Positions 1 to 6,195 of a stretch of 9,522 nucleotides of DNA are shown here, piece by piece. The notes below the pieces were generated by a model, which was given only the letters and a program-made list of their open reading frames with translations, ran no database searches and was not told the DNA's origin. Every line of letters starts with the position of its first letter. Position 1 is the stretch's first letter. The position numbers and the translations under genes were made by a program. The stretch comes from Methylomonas sp. (lineage in GTDB: Bacteria > Pseudomonadota > Gammaproteobacteria > Methylococcales > Methylomonadaceae). The stretch spans positions 1-9,522 of the forward strand of contig JAQTYP010000103.1 in NCBI GenBank assembly GCA_028688235.1. The letters are read 5' to 3'.

Positions 1-435
1 CCTTTTCAATCCAATAGCCCGCAACATTTCAGTCAGCAACTGACCGGCCTTGCCGACGAAGGGCTCGCCTTGCAAATCCTCGTTTTGCCCCGGCGCTTCC
101 CCAATCAGCAGCCAGCGGGCGTGATGATTGCCCACGCCGAAAACGGTTTGGGTACGGGATTCGCATAAATTGCAGGCATGGCAGGCGGCGACTTCGTTTT
201 TCAGATCAATCCAGACTTGCTCGCTGCTCTTTGCGGGAGCGGGCACGAGGACATCGCTGAACGACTGTTCTCCACCCAAGCTGTCGCCATGAGGTTTGCT
301 CTGCTCCACCCATCCTGCATTTTTCGATACATCCTCATCGTATGCCGGCAACGGTTTGGCGATAGACCGATGCCTGGAAACCCAGACATCTATGCCCATC
401 GCACCGAGATATTGCAAGCGGGCGGCGTTATCCAT
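1..435 (-). CDS. Uracil-DNA glycosylase, family 4 (Fe-S type), partial: N-terminal 145 residues
   Basis: This is a DNA repair enzyme that removes uracil from DNA, the first step of base excision repair of deaminated cytosine. The C-terminal part lies beyond the left edge. After a poorly conserved N-terminal region of about 75 residues there is a CHACNLCESR segment: Cys85 and Cys88 match the first two ligands of the 4Fe-4S cluster of this family. Then come the active-site motif GEAPGQNED (residues 112-120) and the GEPFVGKAGQLL segment (123-134). This motif set identifies families 4/5, and the GEAPG form with an acidic ED pair points to family 4. The start is the ATG at 435, 10 bases after the leuA stop. 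AAGGTGAGG inside the leuA end and a nearer AGGG are possible but imperfect ribosome binding sites. The close spacing suggests cotranscription with leuA, although the functions look unrelated. The long N-terminal extension is, as I recall, common in proteobacterial members. Family assignment is firm; substrate details are inferred. Confidence 0.92.
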   Translation of the reverse strand, partial: MDNAARLQYLGAMGIDVWVSRHRSIAKPLPAYDEDVSKNAGWVEQSKPHGDSLGGEQSFSDVLVPAPAKSSEQVWIDLKNEVAACHACNLCESRTQTVFGVGNHHARWLLIGEAPGQNEDLQGEPFVGKAGQLLTEMLRAIGLKR

Positions 436-445
436 CTGCCCTGCG

Positions 446-1990
446 TCAAACCTCACCTTTTTGCGGATGCTGTCTTTTGTCCGGACTCTGCAATTTGTTG
501 ACCGCGTTGATATAGGCTTTGGCGGATGCAATGACGATATCGGTATCGGCGCCTGATCCGTTGACGATACGACCGGCCTTCTCCAGACGCACGGTCACCT
601 CGCCTTGGGCATCGGTGCCGGTGGTAATATTATTGACCGAATATAAGGCCAGGGTTGCGCCGGTTTGGACCAGACTTTCGATGGCCTTCAAGCTCGCATC
701 GACCGAACCACCGCCATGAGCGCTGCCGGTCAACTCCTTGCCGTCGATCCAGATCGTGACCGTCGCATTAGGCACTTCGCCGGTTTCGGAACAGACTTTC
801 AGCGAGACCAGCTTGATATGCTCGTCCTCGGCCTCGAAACTTTGCTCGGAAATCAAAGCCTGCAGGTCTTCGTCGAAAATCTCGTGCTTTTTGTCGGCCA
901 ATTGTTTGAAGCGATAAAAGGCATCATTCAATTCCGCCTCGCCGGCAAATTCCACGCCTAATTCCGCCATGCGGGTCTTGAACGCATTACGACCTGAATG
1001 CTTGCCAAGCACCATGCGGTTGGTCGTCCAACCCACATCCTCGGCCAACATGATTTCGTAGGTTTCGCGGTTTTTCAACACGCCGTCCTGGTGTATGCCC
1101 GATTCGTGCGCGAAGGCATTGGCACCGACGATGGCTTTGTTGGGTTGCACCGGGAAACCCGTGATCGAAGAGACCAACTTAGAGCATGTCACGATCTCGC
1201 GCGTATCCAATCCGCTGTCGCAAGGGAAGAAATCCTGGCGCGTGCGCACGGCCATGACCACCTCTTCCAACGAAGCGTTGCCGGCGCGTTCACCCAAGCC
1301 GTTGATCGTGCATTCGACCTGACGGGCACCGTTCATGACGGCCGACAAGGAATTGGCCACCGCAAGCCCCAAATCGTTATGACAATGCACCGAAAAAATG
1401 GCCTTGTCCGAATTCGGAATGCGCTGAATCAGGTTTGCGATCGTCGCACCGAATTGCTGCGGCATGCTGTAACCGACCGTATCCGGGATATTCAAGGTCC
1501 GCGCACCGGCATCAATAACGGCCTCCAGGATGCGGCACAAGAAATCCTCCTCCGACCGTCCGGCGTCTTCGGGCGAAAACTCGACGTTATCGGTATATTG
1601 CCGAGCGCGCTTGACCGCCCTTACGGCGTAATCTATCACCTGGTCCGGCGTCATGTTCAACTTCTTCTGCATGTGTATCGGCGACGTGGCGATAAAAGTA
1701 TGGATGCGCGAGCTTTGCGCACCTTTCAAGGCCTCGCCCGCACGGTCTATGTCCTTGTCCAGCGCCCGGGCCAAACCGCACACTGTGCTGTCCTTGATCG
1801 CATCGGCCACGGCTTGCACGGCTTCGAAATCGCCTTGGCTGGCGGCCGGAAAACCGGCCTCTATCACATCGACCCGCATGCGCTCCAAAGCCTTGGCGAT
1901 ACGGACTTTTTCATCCCGCGTCATTGATGCTCCCGGACTTTGCTCGCCGTCACGCAAGGTTGTATCAAATATTATCAATTTGTCTTTCAT
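446..1990 (-). CDS. leuA: 2-isopropylmalate synthase (LeuA)
   Basis: LeuA condenses acetyl-CoA with 2-oxoisovalerate, the first committed step of leucine synthesis, in the cytoplasm. The protein has 514 residues, normal for the bacterial type. The N-terminal TIM-barrel domain opens with FDTTLRDGEQSPG, whose Arg-Asp pair is catalytic. NIPDTVGY and VHCHNDLGLA (the HxH metal-binding motif) follow, then ECTINGLGERAGN and HESGIHQDG. The C-terminal third is the LeuA regulatory domain that senses leucine in this family, with GGGSVDASLKAI and GSGADTDIVIASAKAYINAV. I chose the ATG at 1990 because GGAG lies five bases upstream (1996-1999). An upstream in-frame ATG at 2011 would put this site inside the coding region. 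The gene is transcribed away from the divergent metalloprotease gene, and a uracil-DNA glycosylase follows immediately. Upstream lie a strong-looking promoter, a leucine-rich short ORF and a hairpin, which hint at leucine-responsive control (inference). Confidence 0.97.
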   Translation of the reverse strand: MKDKLIIFDTTLRDGEQSPGASMTRDEKVRIAKALERMRVDVIEAGFPAASQGDFEAVQAVADAIKDSTVCGLARALDKDIDRAGEALKGAQSSRIHTFIATSPIHMQKKLNMTPDQVIDYAVRAVKRARQYTDNVEFSPEDAGRSEEDFLCRILEAVIDAGARTLNIPDTVGYSMPQQFGATIANLIQRIPNSDKAIFSVHCHNDLGLAVANSLSAVMNGARQVECTINGLGERAGNASLEEVVMAVRTRQDFFPCDSGLDTREIVTCSKLVSSITGFPVQPNKAIVGANAFAHESGIHQDGVLKNRETYEIMLAEDVGWTTNRMVLGKHSGRNAFKTRMAELGVEFAGEAELNDAFYRFKQLADKKHEIFDEDLQALISEQSFEAEDEHIKLVSLKVCSETGEVPNATVTIWIDGKELTGSAHGGGSVDASLKAIESLVQTGATLALYSVNNITTGTDAQGEVTVRLEKAGRIVNGSGADTDIVIASAKAYINAVNKLQSPDKRQHPQKGEV

Positions 1991-1995
1991 GAGAA

Positions 1996-1999
1996 CTCC
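1996..1999 (-). promoter_or_regulatory. Shine-Dalgarno site of leuA
   Basis: GGAG on the minus strand, five bases before the ATG at 1990. It decides the leuA start in favour of 1990 over the in-frame ATG at 2011, which has no such site. Confidence 0.75.
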
Positions 2000-2010
2000 G
2001 CCATGAAACA

Positions 2011-2028
2011 TTCGGCGTTAGCGCCGAA
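2011..2028 (-). promoter_or_regulatory. Hairpin in the leuA 5' leader
   Basis: A perfect inverted repeat with 7-base arms (TTCGGCG and CGCCGAA) and a 4-base loop. It ends about 20 bases before the leuA ATG and 11 bases before its ribosome binding site. On the minus strand a run of seven T (about 2032-2038) precedes the hairpin instead of following it. It is therefore not an intrinsic terminator for transcription entering leuA. It could affect translation initiation or mRNA stability. The structure is seen in the sequence; the role is inferred. Confidence 0.5.
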
Positions 2029-2073
2029 GAACAAAAAAAGGGTTATTTTATGTGAGGATAGAATGCTTGCCCC

Positions 2074-2169
2074 TCAGGGCAGCAGTCTTAGAGACAAGGC
2101 GAGCAAAAACCTGCCGGGAAATGGCACGTCGACGAAAACCAGAGTTCGAATGCGCGGCTGTACGTTCAT
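2074..2169 (-). CDS. Candidate leucine-rich leader peptide upstream of leuA (31 residues)
   Basis: This short ORF runs from the ATG at 2169 to a TGA at 2074-2076, 83 bases before leuA. Its final segment RFLLALSLRLLP contains six leucines in the last ten residues, with mixed codons TTG, CTC, TTG, CTA, CTG, CTG. A leucine-codon cluster in a short ORF before leuA is the hallmark of attenuation leaders known from enterobacterial leu operons. In support, it lies directly downstream of the promoter at 2178-2206. Against it: there is no Shine-Dalgarno site, and the predicted transcription start is only 2-3 bases before the ATG, so it would be translated leaderless. The downstream T-run has no strong GC stem immediately before it. 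It may be a chance ORF in a regulatory gap. Confidence 0.35.
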   Translation of the reverse strand: MNVQPRIRTLVFVDVPFPGRFLLALSLRLLP

Positions 2170-2177
2170 GGCGGTCA

Positions 2178-2206
2178 ACTATACTGCATTGCCCCGCTTC
2201 GCTCAA
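2178..2206 (-). promoter_or_regulatory. Sigma70-type promoter directed at leuA
   Basis: On the minus strand a -35 box TTGAGC (2201-2206, four of six consensus bases) and a -10 box TATAGT (2178-2183, five of six) are separated by exactly 17 bases. Transcription would begin near 2171-2172, about 180 bases before the leuA start, giving a long leader. The -35 box lies in an inverted repeat with 6-base arms (CCGCTT/AAGCGG, 2193-2209), a possible operator. Prediction rests on sequence match alone. Confidence 0.6.
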
Positions 2207-2243
2207 GCGGCTTCGGCTTTACGACGCCAGAAATCGACGCCAT

Positions 2244-2272
2244 TTATCACCGCTCATTTTCCATGCTAGAAT
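2244..2272 (+). promoter_or_regulatory. Probable promoter of the secreted metalloprotease gene
   Basis: TTATCA (2244-2249, four of six consensus -35 bases) and TAGAAT (2267-2272, five of six consensus -10 bases) are 17 bases apart. Transcription would begin near 2279, leaving a leader of about 68 bases before the ATG at 2347. The prediction is from sequence only. Confidence 0.5.
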
Positions 2273-2346
2273 TCGCGCAGCAATCTTGTTCCATTCGGTT
2301 CTGCCCGCTCCCATTCGAAGTTTCAATCCATAAAAGGATGTAATTT

Positions 2347-3273
2347 ATGACAAAACTCAAACTCTGCTTTACGGCGATGTTAATCGGATTGGGTTCTCCG
2401 TCCGCTTATGCGCTCAACTTCAACATCGATTACAGCTACGACACCAATAATTTTTTTTCGACCCAAACGCGTAAAGATGCTTTCGAAGCCGCGGCCAATT
2501 ATTACGGCAGCCGTATCAGCGATAACCTTCTTGCCATCGACTCATCGGGATTCAATCACTTCAACGCAAAATTTTTCAACCCGGCTAACGACGCGTTAAC
2601 CACCTTAAACGACTTTGACGTAGCGGCAAATACATTGACCATTTTCGTCGGTGGCCGCGATCTGGGCACATCCACGCTGGGCATGGGCGGGCCGGGCGGC
2701 TATAGCATGAGCGGAACTCAAAGCTTTTTCGACGCAGCCCTTTCGCGCGGACAAGGTCACGGCACTCAAAGCGCAGTCACAGGCACTACCGCGCATGATT
2801 TCGCCCCCTGGGGCGGCTCGATCAGCTTCGACAGCAACAGTAATTGGTATTTCGACAGCGACACCAGCACCGACGAAACGTTTTCCGGTTTCGATTTTTT
2901 CTCGGTCGCCCTGCATGAAATCGGCCATCTGCTGGGATTCGGCATCGCCGACTCCTGGAACAATTACGTGGTCGGAACGGCATTTACCGGCCCAGAATCC
3001 GCCACTGTTTATGGCAACTCAGTGCCTGTGACTAGCGACTCGGCACATTGGGCCAACGGCACGATGAGCGACGGACGCGAGACGGCGTTCGATCCGACCA
3101 TCGCCGGCGGCGTGCGCAAGATCCCAACTTCCCTCGATCTGGCTGCATTGAAAGACATCGGCTGGCAGGTGAATATCACCGCCGTGCCCGTGCCCGGGGC
3201 TGTATGGTTATTCGGCTCGGCCTTATTGGGCTTGGGCGGTCTGTCTCGTCGACGCGGGACTTCGTTAAACTGA
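2347..3273 (+). CDS. Secreted metzincin-like zinc metalloprotease with VPxPA/PEP-CTERM sorting signal
   Basis: A 308-residue exported protein of unknown substrate. It begins with a signal peptide (Lys-rich start, hydrophobic core, AYA cleavage site near residue 22). The middle contains HEIGHLLGFG (His190, Glu191, His194), a zinc-protease helix plus the metzincin glycine. The classical third ligand, six residues after the second His, is absent (Ile200 in its place). SAHW (His234) about 40 residues later is the likely third ligand, as in leishmanolysin-like HExxH...H enzymes; this is my inference. The C-terminus reads VPVPGAVWLFGSALLGLGG followed by three Arg (280-303), a VPLPA-type PEP-CTERM tripartite signal: motif, one membrane helix, basic tail. 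Such proteins are processed by an exosortase, which is not encoded here. AAGGA eight bases before the ATG supports the start. The gene stands alone, divergent from leuA and convergent with ubiB. A host cell-surface or biofilm matrix role is possible but not shown. Confidence 0.85.
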   Translation: MTKLKLCFTAMLIGLGSPSAYALNFNIDYSYDTNNFFSTQTRKDAFEAAANYYGSRISDNLLAIDSSGFNHFNAKFFNPANDALTTLNDFDVAANTLTIFVGGRDLGTSTLGMGGPGGYSMSGTQSFFDAALSRGQGHGTQSAVTGTTAHDFAPWGGSISFDSNSNWYFDSDTSTDETFSGFDFFSVALHEIGHLLGFGIADSWNNYVVGTAFTGPESATVYGNSVPVTSDSAHWANGTMSDGRETAFDPTIAGGVRKIPTSLDLAALKDIGWQVNITAVPVPGAVWLFGSALLGLGGLSRRRGTSLN

Positions 3274-3285
3274 AGAAAATCAAAT

Positions 3286-3313
3286 CGAACTGACGAGATA
3301 CCTCGTCAGTTCG
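3286..3313. terminator. Bidirectional terminator between the metalloprotease gene and ubiB
   Basis: A perfect inverted repeat with 12-base arms (CGAACTGACGAG and its complement) and a 4-base loop, 12 bases after the metalloprotease stop and 21 bases after the ubiB stop on the other strand. On the minus strand it is followed by the T-rich ATTTGATTTTC, a reasonable intrinsic terminator tail for ubiB. On the plus strand the first real T-run (GTTTTT) is about 17 bases away, so that direction looks weaker. Confidence 0.8.
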
Positions 3314-3334
3314 TCCTAAACATAGTTATTGTTT

Positions 3335-4903
3335 TTAGCCGCCGAGCAAAGGCGATTGCAGCAAGACTGCCGCGGTTATCATCGCCGCCCCACTTAAAAT
3401 CGCCCATAGCGTCCTTCGGTTATTTCGCCTCAGCTGTCTGCGCAACTGCAGCATTTCCCTGTTATGTTGCTGTATCTGCTGCTGCATGTGGGCGTTGCTT
3501 TGCAAGGCCTGGAAAATCAAATTCGGAATCTCCGGTAATTGTTCGGTGATCTCCGGAAATTTGCCGAATAATTCCTTGACCTTGGCCGCCGGCCCCATGC
3601 GCTGCTTGAACCAATTTTCCAAAAACGGCTTGGCTGTTTGCCACAAGTCCAGTTCCGGATAGAGTTGGCGCCCCAAGCCTTCGATATTCAATAAGGTCTT
3701 CTGCAACAACACTAGCTGCGGCTGCACGACCATGTCGAAGCGGCGCGCGGTTTGAAACAAGCGCAACAACAACAGGCCGAACGAAATGTCCTTCAACGGC
3801 TTTTCGAAGATGGGTTCGCAAACGCTGCGAATGGCGGCTTCGAATTCTTCGACGCGCGTGGTCGCAGGCACCCAACCGGATTGAATGTGCATCCTGGCCA
3901 CCTTGCGGTAATCGTGGTTGAAAAAGGCCAGAAAGTTTTCGGCCAAGTAGCGTTGATCCGAATCGGACAAGCTGCCGACTATGCCGAAATCGACCGCCAG
4001 ATATTTGTCCGGCAAATCGACGAAAATATTGCCGGGATGCATATCCGCATGGAAGAAATTATCGCGAAAAACCTGGGTAAAGAAGATTTCCACGCCGCGC
4101 TCGGCCAGTTTTTTGAAATCCGCACCACCTGCGCGCAACGCCGCAATATCCCCTATCGGCACGCCGTGTATGCGCTCCATAACCATCACTTTACGCCGAC
4201 TCAAGGGCCAATGAATTTCCGGGATATATAACGATTCGGAGCCTTTAAAGTTATTCCGAATCGCGCTGGCATTGGCCGCTTCGCGCAATAAATCTAGCTC
4301 GTCCAGGATGGTTTTTTCGAACTCTGCGACGACTTCCATAGCCCTCAAGCGGCGCGCATCGCTCCAAAATCGTTCCGCCAATCGCGCCAATTCGTACAAT
4401 AAGCCGACATCCGATTGGATCTTGCCCTCGATATCGGGACGCAAGACTTTGACGATGACTTTTTCTCCGCTCTTCAATCTGGCAGTATGCACCTGGGCCA
4501 CGGAAGCCGAAGCCAGAGGCTTGGGATCGAATTCATCGAACGCGTCTTCGACCGTTTGTCCCAATTGTTCCTCGATAATCGCACGAGCCATTTCGGCCGA
4601 AAACGGCGGCACCCTATCCTGCAGCTTGACCAATTCCTCCGCAATGTCATCCGGCAGCAAGTCCTTACGGGTGGATAGCGTCTGCCCGAACTTGACATAA
4701 ATCGGCCCCAGATCTTCCAAGGTGCGTCTGATCCGCACGCCGCGCGGCTCCCTGGCTTTGCTAAGCCAATAGGTCGGCGACAAGAACACCAAATAACGTA
4801 TATGGCGAAACAGATGGGTTTTTAAAACGATTTCATCCAGACCGTGAGACATCATCACCCAATTGATATGAATCAGGCGCATCAGAATTTTGGGGCGAAT
4901 CAC
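3335..4903 (-). CDS. ubiB: UbiB, atypical ABC1/ADCK-family kinase for ubiquinone biosynthesis
   Basis: UbiB is a membrane-associated atypical kinase/ATPase needed for ubiquinone synthesis; the family is thought to use ATP to help extract lipid intermediates for the Ubi complex. The protein has 522 residues, close to the usual 540 or so. Visible family marks are the KxGQ motif (KFGQ, 71-74), the Ala-rich loop PLASASVAQVH replacing the normal kinase P-loop, HADMHPGNIF (catalytic loop) and AVDFG (metal-binding DFG). The last 20 residues or so are a hydrophobic membrane segment preceded by an Arg-rich stretch. The start is a GTG at 4903 with GAGGA seven bases upstream. The next in-frame ATG at 4882 has no ribosome binding site, so a start there looks less likely. 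It lies 18 bases after ubiJ and is last in the run, ending at the shared terminator at 3286-3313. Confidence 0.96.
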   Translation of the reverse strand: MIRPKILMRLIHINWVMMSHGLDEIVLKTHLFRHIRYLVFLSPTYWLSKAREPRGVRIRRTLEDLGPIYVKFGQTLSTRKDLLPDDIAEELVKLQDRVPPFSAEMARAIIEEQLGQTVEDAFDEFDPKPLASASVAQVHTARLKSGEKVIVKVLRPDIEGKIQSDVGLLYELARLAERFWSDARRLRAMEVVAEFEKTILDELDLLREAANASAIRNNFKGSESLYIPEIHWPLSRRKVMVMERIHGVPIGDIAALRAGGADFKKLAERGVEIFFTQVFRDNFFHADMHPGNIFVDLPDKYLAVDFGIVGSLSDSDQRYLAENFLAFFNHDYRKVARMHIQSGWVPATTRVEEFEAAIRSVCEPIFEKPLKDISFGLLLLRLFQTARRFDMVVQPQLVLLQKTLLNIEGLGRQLYPELDLWQTAKPFLENWFKQRMGPAAKVKELFGKFPEITEQLPEIPNLIFQALQSNAHMQQQIQQHNREMLQLRRQLRRNNRRTLWAILSGAAMITAAVLLQSPLLGG

Positions 4904-4910
4904 GGCAAGT

Positions 4911-4915
4911 TCCTC
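4911..4915 (-). promoter_or_regulatory. Shine-Dalgarno site fixing the GTG start of ubiB
   Basis: GAGGA on the minus strand, seven bases before the GTG at 4903 and within the 18-base gap after the ubiJ stop. It supports GTG over the ATG seven codons later. Confidence 0.7.
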
Positions 4916-4921
4916 GAGGGA

Positions 4922-5566
4922 TCAGAGAGCATCGGAAGATGGGTTCAGACGGGTCAGCAAGCGTTCGACGCGCGCATTCAGGCGGTCTACGTCGGAACGA
5001 CAAACATCGATTTGTTGAAAAAGCAGCTCGGCTTCGGCTTTGGCGGGTAATTCGCGCGTTTCTTCCTGCAGGAATTCTTCCAGATTCAGGCGAAAATTGC
5101 TCGCGGCGTGTCGACTCCAGTCCCGTCCGCCGCGCAAAAAACCGCTAAGCCGCCGGGCAAAGCCGTCGCCGGTGTAACGCGCCAGCTTGGCTTCGAAATC
5201 GATATCCAGCTTTTCGAACAAGCGCTGCAGCTTATGCGCCAACTGGGTATCGCCTTCCATTTTGACTTCGCCCTCGAACAGCGCGTGCATTGGCGTGGCA
5301 CTCAGCCCCATAAAACCCAAAGCGAATAGCGAACCACTCAAAGTGGCATCGGCTTCGCCTTCATAATGTTCCAGCAGTTGCATGCGATCGTGGCCGGGGC
5401 ACAGATAAAGCGTTTCATTGAAAGGCGTGACATGCACGGCCAGCACCTTGCCGGCCATAGGCGCCAGATATTCTTCGACGCGGTCATCCAGCGTTAGATA
5501 GGCATTCAATCCGGTTTCCAGGGCAGCAATCAACAAAGGCTTGATTTGCAGAAAATCGTTGGGCAT
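4922..5566 (-). CDS. ubiJ: UbiJ, SCP2-domain ubiquinone biosynthesis accessory protein
   Basis: UbiJ is an accessory factor of the cytoplasmic Ubi complex; its SCP2 domain is thought to bind the hydrophobic polyprenyl tail of ubiquinone intermediates. The protein has 214 residues, near the usual 200. The N-terminal half is an SCP2-like fold, recognisable from GKVLAVHVTPFNETLYLCP and GEADATLSGSLFALGFM, then the FEGEVKMEGDTQLAHKLQRL segment typical of this family. The C-terminal 50 residues are charged and probably coiled coil. Placement directly before ubiB matches the ubiE-ubiJ-ubiB order of many gammaproteobacteria. The start ATG (5564-5566) shares one base with the stop of the preceding Uma2 gene (TGATG). 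No Shine-Dalgarno site precedes it: the mRNA there reads ACCTCCT, the anti-Shine-Dalgarno sequence itself. Translation therefore probably depends on ribosomes finishing the Uma2 gene (inference). The next Met is about 37 codons in, inside the conserved region, so this start is hard to avoid. Confidence 0.92.
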   Translation of the reverse strand: MPNDFLQIKPLLIAALETGLNAYLTLDDRVEEYLAPMAGKVLAVHVTPFNETLYLCPGHDRMQLLEHYEGEADATLSGSLFALGFMGLSATPMHALFEGEVKMEGDTQLAHKLQRLFEKLDIDFEAKLARYTGDGFARRLSGFLRGGRDWSRHAASNFRLNLEEFLQEETRELPAKAEAELLFQQIDVCRSDVDRLNARVERLLTRLNPSSDAL

Positions 5567-6159
5567 CAGGAGGTCTGTTCTTGCTGTTGTTGTAGATAAT
5601 CGCGCATGTCTTCGTTGTCCACGCGCCGATAAATGTCGGCGACGCCGACCGTCAAACCGACTGATTGCAGATAAAGCTCGTCGCCCAAGAAATAATGCTC
5701 GGCGAACCAGTTTTGCGAACGCCTGAATACCTCGATTTCGACGTGGTCCTGCTCGATCAGCACATATTCCTGCAAAGACGGCAAGGTTTTGTACGCCATG
5801 AGTTTGGTAGTCTTGTCCATCTTGCGCGTGGTTTTGGACAGCACCTCGACAATCAGTTTCGGCTTCTCGGTGTAATAATCATCGCCATCGTCATCGTCGC
5901 AGACCACCATGACGTCGGGATAAAAGAAACAACCCTCGGTTTTGACTTTGATTTCCGACGAAAAGGTCATGCAGGGGCCGTCAGACGTAACATCCCCCAA
6001 CATCCTTGCAACATTTCCAGTCAGGATATTATGGTTTCGACTGGTACCCGCCATCGCAAAAACTTCACCATCGATATACTCATGGCGAATCTCCGCGAGA
6101 ATTTCTCCTTGCAAATATTCTGCCTCGCTAATGAAGTCGTGGGCCTGTTTCAATGCCAT
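5566..6159 (-). CDS. Uma2-family (DUF820) PD-(D/E)XK nuclease-like protein
   Basis: A 197-residue protein of the Uma2 family, whose fold resembles restriction endonucleases. The biological role of the family is largely unknown. Recognisable parts are the N-terminal region with YIDGEVFAMAGTSRNHN (28-44), the nuclease-core aspartate in FYPDVMVV (Asp82), the glutamate in LIVEVLSKTT (Glu105), and DKTTKLMAYKTLPSLQEYVLI (115 onward), all typical of the family and consistent with an intact active site. An acidic insert CDDDDGDDYY (87-96) separates the two acidic residues. The ATG at 6159 has GGAGA about seven bases upstream, so it has its own good ribosome binding site. It sits between ubiE (36 bases upstream) and ubiJ (1-base overlap), where the usual operon has nothing. 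It looks like an accessory gene inserted into a conserved metabolic operon, possibly by horizontal transfer. No transposon ends or repeats flank it. A role in ubiquinone synthesis is not implied by the sequence. Confidence 0.88.
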   Translation of the reverse strand: MALKQAHDFISEAEYLQGEILAEIRHEYIDGEVFAMAGTSRNHNILTGNVARMLGDVTSDGPCMTFSSEIKVKTEGCFFYPDVMVVCDDDDGDDYYTEKPKLIVEVLSKTTRKMDKTTKLMAYKTLPSLQEYVLIEQDHVEIEVFRRSQNWFAEHYFLGDELYLQSVGLTVGVADIYRRVDNEDMRDYLQQQQEQTS

Positions 6160-6195
6160 GATGTCTCTCCAGAGCTTGGTAAAACCGGCGCGGAG

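Larger units (their letters stand above)
1991..2346. other. Divergent intergenic region between leuA and the metalloprotease gene
   Basis: This 356-base gap carries back-to-back promoters (minus strand 2178-2206, plus strand 2244-2272), the leucine-rich leader ORF, a hairpin before leuA, and a small hairpin at about 2068-2081 (TGCCC, loop TGAG, GGGCA on the minus strand) at the end of that leader ORF. A second TAAAAT -10-like box for leuA lies at 2045-2050 but has no matching -35 box. I see no tRNA, no insertion sequence ends and no protein-like ORF beyond the leader candidate. Confidence 0.6.

Noticed and set aside
998..1927. A 309-codon open frame on the plus strand opposite leuA
   Set aside because: It is antisense to a well-conserved gene, its translation shows no recognisable motifs, and it has no start signals. 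High GC content makes such shadow frames common.
2136..2160. AGAGTTCGAATGC, resembling a tRNA T-loop
   Set aside because: No acceptor stem, anticodon arm or D-arm can be placed around it; it is only a chance match.
2451..2458. Run of eight T in the metalloprotease gene
   Set aside because: The frame is intact on both sides (Asn-Asn-Phe-Phe-Ser) and the protein is complete to its sorting signal, so there is no sign of a frameshift.
5584..5598. TTG/CTG-like triplet repeat near the end of the Uma2 gene
   Set aside because: It merely encodes the QQQQEQ tail of the protein and is too short to be a repeat element.
5882..5900. Acidic codon run (DDDDGDD) in the Uma2 protein
   Set aside because: It looks like a surface loop between the two nuclease-core acidic residues, with no evidence of a metal-binding repeat such as a full EF-hand.
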